Below the pieces are notes generated by a model that was given only the letters and a program-made list of their open reading frames with translations, did no database searches and was not told the DNA's origin. A program made the translations under genes and the position numbers. A stretch of 49,385 nucleotides of DNA, from positions 1 through 49,385 of the forward strand of contig CAZKKI010000026.1 of the NCBI GenBank assembly GCA_964553325.1, read 5' to 3'. Shown here piece after piece: positions 8,178 through 16,100 of this stretch (position 1 is the stretch's first letter; every line of letters begins with the position of its first letter). The stretch is from BMS3ABIN04 sp964553325. Its GTDB lineage: Bacteria; Bacteroidota; Ignavibacteria; Ignavibacteriales; Melioribacteraceae.

Positions 8178-9245
8178 ATGAAATCGAGAGGCACTCATCA
8201 CGTTGTAGAACTGCTGAATTGCGAAAGTAAAATTTTAAATTCGCCGGAAAAGCTGGAAAAACTTGTAATCGACGGAATAAACAAATCGGGCTTGTCCTAC
8301 GAAAAAATTATCAGTCATAAATTCAATCCGGTCGGTATTACCGTGCTGGCAATTATTAGCGAATCCCACATTGCTTTGCATACATACCCCGAAGCCGGCA
8401 ATGTTTCGCTTGACGTTTACACTTGTTCCGATGCAAAAAAACAAGAAAAATTTGTTCGTTTTATCGAAAAGAAACTGAAGCCGAACTCCTCGAGAATCGC
8501 GGAAGTTCAACGGGGAAGCACAATTGAGTTAATAAACCCTTCGTGGATTGTATCCGAATCGAACTACGATTACGAAGTAAAATATTATGTGGACAAAGTT
8601 TTGTTCGAGAAAAGATCGAAATACCAGTTAATAGAAATTATACAAAACAAAACTTTCGGAAGAATGTTGTTTTTGGATAGGGATTTACAAATAGCCGAAC
8701 ACGATGCGCATATTTACAACAAAGCCTTGGTTGATGTACTCAAAAGCAAAAAGGGAGAATTAGACCGTGTTGCCGTTCTTGGCGGTGGCGACGGCGGGAT
8801 TTTGCACGAAGTCCTAAAATATAAACCGGAAAGCGTAACGCTTATAGATATTGACGAAGATGTTGTGGAGGCATCGAAAAAATATTTGAAGAAAATTTGT
8901 TACAAAGCTTTCGACGACCCCAGAGTTACCGTTGTTTATCAAGACGTTATGAAATATCTTGCAAAAGGCCGCAAGTTCGATGCAATCATAAGCGATTTGA
9001 CAATGCATCCCGAGGCTTTTACGAGACTCGACCGCCCAACATATCTAAGCAAATTATTCGACAGAATAAAAAGCAGACTTAAAAAAGGCGGGATTTTAAG
9101 CATGCAATGTTCGTCCTCGTTCGACGCCGAAACGTTCGATCTTGTTAATAAAATATTAAGTGAGCGATTTTCCGAAATTTCTTACAACAAAGTTTATATT
9201 CCGTCCTTCTGCGAGGAATGGATTTTTGCTACGGCGAAGAACTGA
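8178..9245 (+). CDS. Fused S-adenosylmethionine decarboxylase / aminopropyltransferase (SpeD-SpeE, spermine-synthase-like)
   Basis: 355 residues in two domains. Residues 1-120 are a class 1 prokaryotic AdoMet decarboxylase: 'ESHIALHTYPE' places the self-cleavage point at Glu62-Ser63, the same position as in the Thermotoga enzyme, so a pyruvoyl cofactor can form, and His68 and Cys83-type active-site positions are present. Residues 130-355 are an aminopropyltransferase with the AdoMet-type loop 'LGGGDGGIL' (about 200-208). The catalytic loop reads Asp273-Leu-Thr-Met-His-Pro, not the spermidine-synthase 'D-S-T-D-P'; animal spermine synthase has 'DLTAVP' there, and also shares 'KPxxVT' and 'VPSxxExWxF'-like stretches with this protein. 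The pathway makes decarboxylated AdoMet and transfers aminopropyl groups to a polyamine. The acceptor (putrescine, spermidine or another amine) is undetermined. The gene appears monocistronic. Confidence 0.9.
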   Translation: MKSRGTHHVVELLNCESKILNSPEKLEKLVIDGINKSGLSYEKIISHKFNPVGITVLAIISESHIALHTYPEAGNVSLDVYTCSDAKKQEKFVRFIEKKLKPNSSRIAEVQRGSTIELINPSWIVSESNYDYEVKYYVDKVLFEKRSKYQLIEIIQNKTFGRMLFLDRDLQIAEHDAHIYNKALVDVLKSKKGELDRVAVLGGGDGGILHEVLKYKPESVTLIDIDEDVVEASKKYLKKICYKAFDDPRVTVVYQDVMKYLAKGRKFDAIISDLTMHPEAFTRLDRPTYLSKLFDRIKSRLKKGGILSMQCSSSFDAETFDLVNKILSERFSEISYNKVYIPSFCEEWIFATAKN

Positions 9246-9258
9246 GGTGTTTTCCAAA

Positions 9259-9620
9259 CTAACCGGTTCGCAAAACCTTAATAATCAACATTAACCAGCC
9301 GATTATCAAGCTAATTCCTCCGAACGGTGTAACGATAGCGAAAATTTTAATCCCGGAAATCGAATATGCATACGGAGAAAAAGAAAACAAAATTATGCCG
9401 ACTACTAAAAACAAAAACGAAGCCGTAAAATTGTAACCGGTGTTTAACGTAACGGTCAGCAAAACAACCGAGTGAATCAAATGATACAAAACACCCGATC
9501 GAAAAATTTCCGGATTTTCTTGAGTTAATACTTTTTTAAACCGTGCGCGCCAAATGCTCCGAGCGCAACACTCATCAAACCGAATAGTGCTGCAATAATT
9601 ATTTGTGTTTTGAGATTCAT
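9259..9620 (-). CDS. DUF423 (YgdD-like) membrane protein, reading frame split at an A-AAA-AAG run
   Basis: The ATG at 9620 opens 'MNLKTQIIIAALFGLMSVAL' and continues 'GAFGAHGLKKY' to a TAA at 9525-9527, giving only 31 residues. The rest of the protein continues in the -1 frame ('VLTQENPEIFRSGVLYHLIHS' onward) down to 9259. Joined after 'GLKK' the product is about 120 residues with four membrane helices and the family motif 'AFGAHGLK', the normal length for DUF423. The junction is six adenines, and the zero-frame codons are A-AAA-AAG, the bacterial -1 slippery heptamer used in dnaX. So this is either a one-base deletion in a homopolymer (real or a sequencing error) or recoding. The protein's function is unknown. 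It is convergent with the SpeD-SpeE gene. Confidence 0.7.
9531..9537 (-). other. Candidate -1 ribosomal slippery heptamer (A AAA AAG)
   Basis: Read on the minus strand, zero-frame codons TTA AAA AAG TAT TAA give the heptamer A-AAA-AAG followed two codons later by a stop. A -1 slip restores exactly the frame that encodes the remaining DUF423 family sequence. No strong downstream hairpin or close Shine-Dalgarno-like stimulator is evident, so an indel remains the simpler explanation. Confidence 0.4.
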
Positions 9621-9646
9621 TTATATAAACCTTTCCAAAATTATCG

Positions 9647-9676
9647 TTGAGAAAAATGCTTAATTTTAAGTATACT
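9647..9676 (+). promoter_or_regulatory. Predicted promoter for the aldehyde dehydrogenase gene
   Basis: TTGAGA at 9647-9652, an 18-base spacer, and TATACT at 9671-9676, placing transcription start about 20 bases before the ATG at 9705. The match to the sigma-70 pattern is by eye; the overlapping TAAATTTG (9676-9683) also fits the Bacteroidota-type TAnnTTTG element. Confidence 0.4.
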
Positions 9677-9704
9677 AAATTTGCAATTAATTGTGAGGAT
9701 TAAA

Positions 9705-11069
9705 ATGGCGATTCAAACAATTAACCCGGCAACAGGAAAATTAATAAAGACCTTCGAAGAATACCCGGAAGACAAAGTTGCATCGATAATCGATGACGTT
9801 CAATCCGATTTTTTAAATTGGCGGGAAACCGATTTTCAGACCAGGGCAAAATTCATGAAAGCCGCCGCATATATTTTAAGAAAGAACAAAAGAAAATATG
9901 CGGAACTAATGACGTTGGAAATGGGGAAACCGGTTACCCAAGCTATTGCCGAAGCGGAAAAATGCGCATGGGTTTGCGAATACTATGCTGATAATGCCGA
10001 ATCGATACTATCCCGCGAACAAATAGAAACTGACGCCGGCGAAAGTTACGTGCAATTCGATCCGTTGGGTATAGTGCTTGCGGTAATGCCGTGGAACTTC
10101 CCGATGTGGCAAGTTTTCCGTTTTGCTGCGCCCGCTTTAATGGCAGGCAACGCCGGTATTTTAAAACACGCATCAAATGTTCCTCAAACGGCATTGGCAA
10201 TCGAAGAAATTTTCAGAGAAGCGGGATTTCCGGAAAATATTTTCAGAACATTACTAATCGGTCCCCAAAAAGTTGACGACGTAATTAAAAATCCGAAAAT
10301 TAAAGCGGCAACTTTAACCGGAAGCGAACATGCGGGAAGCAAAGTAGCCGAAATATCCGGTAAAATGCTGAAGAAAACCGTAATGGAATTGGGCGGAAGC
10401 GACCCGTTTATAATTTTCGCCGACGCCGATTTAAACGAAGCCGTTTCAACTGCGGTTACAGCAAGATTGATAAATAACGGTCAGAGTTGCATTGCCGCCA
10501 AACGCTTTATCGTTGTGAAAGAAATTGCGGATGAATTCGAATCTCTGTTCGTGGAAAAGATGAGCAAAGTCAAAACGGGTGATCCGATGAATGACGAAAC
10601 GGAATTGGGACCGCTTGCACGGGAAGATCTTTTGAACGAACTTGACGCTCAAGTTAAACTTTCCGTTACGAAAGGAGCAAAAATTTTAACCGGCGGTGAA
10701 ATATCGAACCGAAACGGTTACTTTTATCCCGCAACGGTTTTAACCAATGTTCAAAAAGGAATGCCGGCTTATGAACAAGAGCTGTTCGGACCGGTTGCCG
10801 CTATAATCAGAGCTAAAGACGAAAATAATGCAATAGAAATCGCCAACGATTCCGAATTCGGTCTCGGCGCATCTTTGTGGACAAACGACATCGAAAAAGC
10901 AAAAGAGTTTACCCATAAAATCGAAGCCGGCTCAGTGTTTGTAAACGGTCTTGTTAAATCCGATCCTCGTTTACCATTCGGCGGAATCAAAAAATCCGGT
11001 TACGGTCGCGAACTTTCACATTATGGAATCAAAGAGTTTGTAAACATAAAAACCGTTTGGATTAAATAA
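9705..11069 (+). CDS. gabD: NAD(P)-dependent succinate-semialdehyde dehydrogenase-like aldehyde dehydrogenase
   Basis: 454 residues from the ATG at 9705, which has GTGAGGA upstream; the frame also extends 24 bases to a TTG, which is less likely. It is an aldehyde dehydrogenase superfamily enzyme: general base Glu228 in 'MELGGSDPF' and nucleophile Cys262 in 'NNGQSCIAAKRF', 34 residues apart as usual, plus 'MPWNFPMWQVFRFAAPAL' for cofactor and substrate binding and 'FGPVAAI' near residue 360. The short length (about 455) and 'GGSDPFIIFADADLNEAV' are characteristic of the GabD1-type succinate-semialdehyde dehydrogenase group, which oxidises succinic semialdehyde to succinate. No GABA aminotransferase is nearby, so the physiological substrate is not fixed by context. 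It appears to be transcribed alone. Confidence 0.85.
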   Translation: MAIQTINPATGKLIKTFEEYPEDKVASIIDDVQSDFLNWRETDFQTRAKFMKAAAYILRKNKRKYAELMTLEMGKPVTQAIAEAEKCAWVCEYYADNAESILSREQIETDAGESYVQFDPLGIVLAVMPWNFPMWQVFRFAAPALMAGNAGILKHASNVPQTALAIEEIFREAGFPENIFRTLLIGPQKVDDVIKNPKIKAATLTGSEHAGSKVAEISGKMLKKTVMELGGSDPFIIFADADLNEAVSTAVTARLINNGQSCIAAKRFIVVKEIADEFESLFVEKMSKVKTGDPMNDETELGPLAREDLLNELDAQVKLSVTKGAKILTGGEISNRNGYFYPATVLTNVQKGMPAYEQELFGPVAAIIRAKDENNAIEIANDSEFGLGASLWTNDIEKAKEFTHKIEAGSVFVNGLVKSDPRLPFGGIKKSGYGRELSHYGIKEFVNIKTVWIK

Positions 11070-11138
11070 ACAAACGATGTTGTGCCAAGTTAAACAAATA
11101 CAAGAAATGTATTGATTTAGAGGAAAACCATATTGATT

Positions 11139-11687
11139 TTATTTTTTGAATCTTAAGTATATTCCACTTAACAAATATAAAATTCCTGCCGATAACAACA
11201 GGAATTTTACCGTGGCAAACTGTGAAGCGTATTGAGGAAATGCGTGATTTTGCGAACCCGATAACAAACGAAGGAGAAAATAATTTTCCAATGCGTCCGA
11301 GGCGGCTGCGACAAACTGTAACCAACCCAAACCAACACCAATTTTCGCCCAAGTAAACTTTTCTTTAAAAGAAAAACTCCTTGAAGTTTTGAAAATTAAA
11401 AATGCAAAGAACAACGAATATGAAATCAAAAAAACATAATCGATTACCAAACTTTTAAGCGCATAAGATTTTGCGTGTTCGTTCCAAGAAGCAAGTATGT
11501 TTTGAGCACTTTCGAAATTACCCGCCAACTCAAACGATACGATACCGTTTGGCGCGGCGGTTGTTTTTAGCGGAGCATCTAAGTAACCGAGCGTTACAAA
11601 TAAAATTAATGTTAGAAAAAACAGAAATAACAAAATTCTTTTTAATTTCTTCTCCGTAATTTTATATACCGGATTTGCCGTTTGCAT
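11139..11687 (-). CDS. Four-helix membrane protein of unknown function
   Basis: 182 residues. Hydrophobic helices lie near residues 18-38, 84-100, 118-135 and 156-176. The loop after helix 1 contains 'GNFESAQNILASWNEHAKSYA', and helix 3 is followed by 'DALENYFLLRLL', an arrangement I have seen in unannotated membrane proteins of Bacteroidota-type genomes but cannot name. There is no signal peptide or catalytic motif. The gene is divergent from tag (114 bases apart) and convergent with the aldehyde dehydrogenase gene. Confidence 0.7.
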   Translation of the reverse strand: MQTANPVYKITEKKLKRILLFLFFLTLILFVTLGYLDAPLKTTAAPNGIVSFELAGNFESAQNILASWNEHAKSYALKSLVIDYVFLISYSLFFAFLIFKTSRSFSFKEKFTWAKIGVGLGWLQFVAAASDALENYFLLRLLSGSQNHAFPQYASQFATVKFLLLSAGILYLLSGIYLRFKK

Positions 11688-11801
11688 ATTAACTTTTTCT
11701 TTTACTATCTTACTTTTACAATCAATAAATTACGAAAGCTTAAAGTTTTTATAACCGTAAAATACTGAAATCAAAATAATATTAAAAAGGAACCGGGGAA
11801 A

Positions 11802-12368
11802 ATGAAAAAAAGATGCGAATGGTGCGGTACCGATCCGCTTTACGTAAAATATCACGACGAAGAATGGGGGGTTCCTGTTCACGACGATAAAAAACATTTC
11901 GAAATGATAATTTTGGACGGCGCACAAGCCGGCTTGAGCTGGTTAACCGTTTTAAGAAAACGGGAAAATTACCGGAAAGCATTCAGCGATTTCGATCCAG
12001 CAAAAGTAGCTCGCTACACGGAAAAGAAAATAGAAAAACTGCTTAACAACCCCGGTATTATCCGGAATAAACTTAAAATTAATTCCGCGATTACAAATGC
12101 GCGCGCTTTTCTTAAAGTTCAAGAGGAATTCGGAAGTTTCGACAAATATATTTGGCAATTCGTTAATTATAAACCTATAATAAACAAGTGGAAATCAATC
12201 GACGAACTTCCCGCAACATCAAAGGAATCCGATGCAATGAGCAAAGATATGAAAAAGCGCGGCTTCAAATTCGTCGGCTCAACAATTTGTTACGCTTACA
12301 TGCAAGCCGCCGGTATGGTTAACGATCATATTGTCAGCTGCTTCAGGTACAAAGAAGTAATGAAATGA
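11802..12368 (+). CDS. tag: DNA-3-methyladenine glycosylase I
   Basis: 188 residues, the normal Tag length. Visible family features are the start 'CEWCGTDPLYVKYHDEEWGVP', 'LDGAQAGLSWLTVLRKRENYR' in the middle, and 'KKRGFKFVGSTICYAYMQA' followed by 'NDHIVSCF'. The zinc ligands of E. coli Tag (Cys4, His17, His175, Cys179) correspond to Cys5, His18, and the His and Cys of 'NDHIVSC'. The enzyme excises 3-methyladenine (and 3-methylguanine) from alkylated DNA in the first step of base excision repair. Its stop overlaps the start of the histidine phosphatase gene (ATGA), so the two are translationally coupled. Confidence 0.93.
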   Translation: MKKRCEWCGTDPLYVKYHDEEWGVPVHDDKKHFEMIILDGAQAGLSWLTVLRKRENYRKAFSDFDPAKVARYTEKKIEKLLNNPGIIRNKLKINSAITNARAFLKVQEEFGSFDKYIWQFVNYKPIINKWKSIDELPATSKESDAMSKDMKKRGFKFVGSTICYAYMQAAGMVNDHIVSCFRYKEVMK

Positions 12369-12901
12369 AGCTAGGATTAATAAGACATTTTAAGGTTGAT
12401 CAAAGAAAAAAGTTTTTTCTCTCTACCGACAAATTCAACCGGTTGATGAAAGAATACGACGAATGCCCCGTCATACCTAATGAATTAACCGTTAATCATA
12501 GCGAGTGGGAAGTATGTTATTGCAGCACTCTTCCGCGAGCCCGCAAAACCGCAGAATCCGTTTTTAACAAAAAAATAATCGAAACCGATTTGCTCGTCGA
12601 GGTTCCGGTTAATTCTTTTACCGACAAGAACATCACCCTGCCTTTATTTCTATGGCACATCGGAGCGAGAGTGGCTTGGTACAAATCGCACAAGTCGCAA
12701 CTAGAAAACATTTCCCAAACAAAACGGCGTATAGAAAACTTTTATGAAATGATTGTTGATTCCGGTTACAAAAACATACTTATTGTTTCACACGGTTATT
12801 TTTTAAGTATATTTTATCAAGAGATGAAGAAAAAAGGTTTTACGGGGATTATCGACATAAACATAAAAAACGGAAAATTATATACCCTTACAAAACAGTA
12901 A
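12365..12901 (+). CDS. Histidine phosphatase superfamily protein (variant RHF motif)
   Basis: 178 residues. The N-terminal 'LGLIRHFKVD' corresponds to the phosphohistidine 'LVRHGET' motif with the glycine replaced by phenylalanine; 'YCSTLPRARKTAE' is the second arginine motif, and 'ILIVSHGYFL' carries the second catalytic histidine. The core catalytic residues (Arg-His, Arg, His) are therefore kept. Members remove phosphate from small molecules or proteins; the substrate is not evident. The start ATG overlaps the tag stop by four bases, linking expression to DNA repair, but a functional link is only suggested by this arrangement. Confidence 0.8.
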   Translation: MKLGLIRHFKVDQRKKFFLSTDKFNRLMKEYDECPVIPNELTVNHSEWEVCYCSTLPRARKTAESVFNKKIIETDLLVEVPVNSFTDKNITLPLFLWHIGARVAWYKSHKSQLENISQTKRRIENFYEMIVDSGYKNILIVSHGYFLSIFYQEMKKKGFTGIIDINIKNGKLYTLTKQ

Positions 12902-13140
12902 TTGGTAATTAAAGTTATTTTCTTTTCAATTCAACCATGTTAAACTGGCTATTATTATCCACTTTCACAATTTCTATTTACAACACTTTGAAATTTCATT
13001 GTTTTTTCGGCCGAATCTTGGCACAATAATTGTTTTACAACCCTAAAGCAATTATCATCCTTGCGCAGCTTTTCATTAAAGTTCTAGCTGATTTTCTCGA
13101 TAACAAAATAATAATTTTATGCAAACTAATAGAGGATAAA

Positions 13141-16100
13141 ATGAAGAATTCTTTCCAATTGCTTTTTATGTTTGTTAGTGTTTTAATTTTTAACATTAAA
13201 ACATCTGCACAGTTAGAATATCCCGGTGATGTTGATATTTTAGGTTCCGCCGAAGTTCTCTTTTCTTCTTCTACCGATAGTTGCTCGTCGGAAAACATTC
13301 CCGATGCACCTGTGAGATTTTTCAGAGACGCTAACGATCAAATTCAAGTAATAATTTCTCACTTCGAAGGTTACAGAATGATTGGGCCGGATTTTAGTTC
13401 ATTAACTGTCGATTGCTCAAACGGTCCGGTTTGGACTTCACATTTCGACAATAACCCTTCGAATTATAACAATAAAGAATGGTTAACCGGACTTTACACG
13501 CTCGACGGAAAAACAATTTACTCGTTGGTTCACAACGAACACGAGGGTGGAGTTCTTTCGAATTGGTATAATTCGGTTACGCTGGCGGTTTCGAACGATA
13601 CCGGAAAAACATACTCGCATGCTTCACCGCCCGATCACCTTGTTGCAAGCATTCCGTACACTTACCAAGACGGTATGGGACCCGCAGGAGTTTTTGAACC
13701 GAGCAATATTATTTATCATAACGGTTACTATTATGTAATGCTACATATGGAAAGTTACGGATTGCAAGAAACCGGAGCGAGCATAATGCGCACGCAAGAT
13801 CTTTCCGATCCAACCAGTTGGGAAGTATGGGACGGCGATGATTTCAACAATACGTTTATAAATCCCTACACACAAACCAATTACGATCCTGCTGATCACA
13901 TTGCTGCAATTCTGGATTATTCTAAAATTGAAAAAATGCATAGCAGTATTACATGGAATACTTACTTCAATAAGTTTTTGTTGGTCGGTTCTGCAGTCAA
14001 AGACGGAGTTTGGGGTTTTTATTACAGTCTTTCCGAAGATTTAATTCATTGGTCAACCCGCAAATTAATTATGGAAGCCAACGTCAATATTCATGCACAA
14101 CCAGGTAGCGATGTATACGGTTATCCGGCAATTGTGGATCACAACGACACAACACGGAACTTTGAGGTTACAGGGCAGGATGTTTATTTGTATTATACAA
14201 GATGGCCTTACGGAGAAAACTACAACAGAACGTTAGAGAGAATTCCTATAAGATTCAACAAACAATTAGTTAACGGTTTCGTTGTTACTAGCACCGAAGA
14301 TAACGAAGATACAGATTGGGGAGATGGTTTGGCAACAAACCAATCCGGCCAAACCAGTTTGCGTTCGGCAATCGAAGAAGCAAATGCCCGTCCATATTGG
14401 TATAGGGATTCGGTAATCTCAATCTCTTTTAATATCGATGGACCTGGCGTACAAACAATAACACTGCAAAATACTTTTCCTTCGATATTTTATCCGGTCA
14501 AAATCGACGGGTTTACACAGCCCGGTGCTTCATCCAATACCAACACGTTTGAAGATGGTTCGAATGCCGTTCCTTTAATAAGAATAAACGCCGACGGCAA
14601 TCTAGGGATTGAAACTGAATCCAACCACACAATAATTAAAGGGTTGATTATTAATAATTATTCTGGTTCCGCCATATCCGTCAACGGTGTCGATTCATGC
14701 ATAATCGAAGGAAATTTTATCGGAACAAGTGCAGACGGACTTTCGAACGTTACTCCAGACGGAACTGGAATTGAAATAAAGAGCGGAAACTATAACAGAA
14801 TCGGTGGAACCACGCCGGCAGCCGCCAATATTATTCTTGGGGGCGTCAGCATTACCGGAAGTTCTTCCTACAATACTATTGAGGGAAACTACATAGGAAC
14901 GGATAAAACAGGAACCGTTGCTCTTTCACGAAACAGTCCGGGCGTACAAATCAAAGACGGTGCGCACAATAACACTGTTGGCGGGTCGGATTCCGCATCC
15001 CGAAATCTTATTTCGGGAAACTGGATGCAAGGAGTTTTGCTTTCCGGAAATGGAGCCGAGCAAAATACTGTGCTTAATAACTACATTGGTGTTGCCCCCG
15101 ACGGCTACTCTACGCTTCCTAATACCTTTGAAGGCGTTGGGATTTACAACGGGGCGCACGGAGCGATTATCGGTCAACCCGGAGCTGGAAACGTAATAAG
15201 TGGTAACGGCGAAATGGGAATAAGAATCGAACACAGTTCGAACATAACAATTCAAGGAAATTATATCGGTACGGCAGCAGACGGAGTTTCGGACGCGGGA
15301 AACACAGAAGTCGGAATCCTTTTGTTCAATAACTCTTCTAACGATTTAATTGGCGGTACGGATAGTGGTACGGAAAATGTAATTGCCCACAATGGTGCAG
15401 CAGGTGTGGTCATTGCTTACGGTGAAACAAAAAATAATGCAGTTTTGGGAAATTCGATTTACCAAAACGGTTTGTACGGAATAGATTTGTATTGGGACGG
15501 GATGGTGAACGAAAACGATTTGATGGACGAAGATGACGGACCGAACGGATTCCAGAACTTTCCCGAGATAGATCAGGCTCAAGAGTCCGATTCCCTTATT
15601 GTTTCCGGTACGTTTTACAGTAAACCGAACCGCAGTTACACTTTGCAATTTTTTGTTAACGATTCCGCCGATGCCAGCGGTTATGGAGAAGGTCAAACTT
15701 TTATAGGAAGCAGAGCCCTTTCCCTTGGAGCCGACGGTCAAAAAGATTTTAGATTTTCTTTCCCGTCAGGAAATTACGTTGGCAAATATATAACAGCTAC
15801 GGCAACAGATGATTCGAACAACACATCGGAATTTTCCAATGCTTTAATAATTAGAGGTCAAACGGCGCAGATTACCGTTTCGACAAATTATATAGAACTG
15901 CATCTTTATCAAAATTCCACTGAATTAACCGAATTGGTTGTTTCTAATGTAGGCGTTGAACCCTTGAACTGGTCGGCTTCTTGGAACGAATCGTGGTTAT
16001 CTTTATCATCCGATTCAGGTTCAATTGCTCCCGGTTCCGACGACTCACTTTCTTTACTAATATCCACGGCAAATTTGAACGAGGGAGTTTTCTTCGATAC

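Noticed and set aside
13030..13140. Upstream in-frame extension of the secreted protein
   Set aside because: The signal peptide and GAGG ribosome site belong to the ATG at 13141; the extra residues precede a normal signal sequence and look non-coding.
14698..15460. Possible CRISPR array or tandem DNA repeat
   Set aside because: The periodicity is diverged coding repeat of a beta-helix, with no identical DNA repeat or spacer structure.
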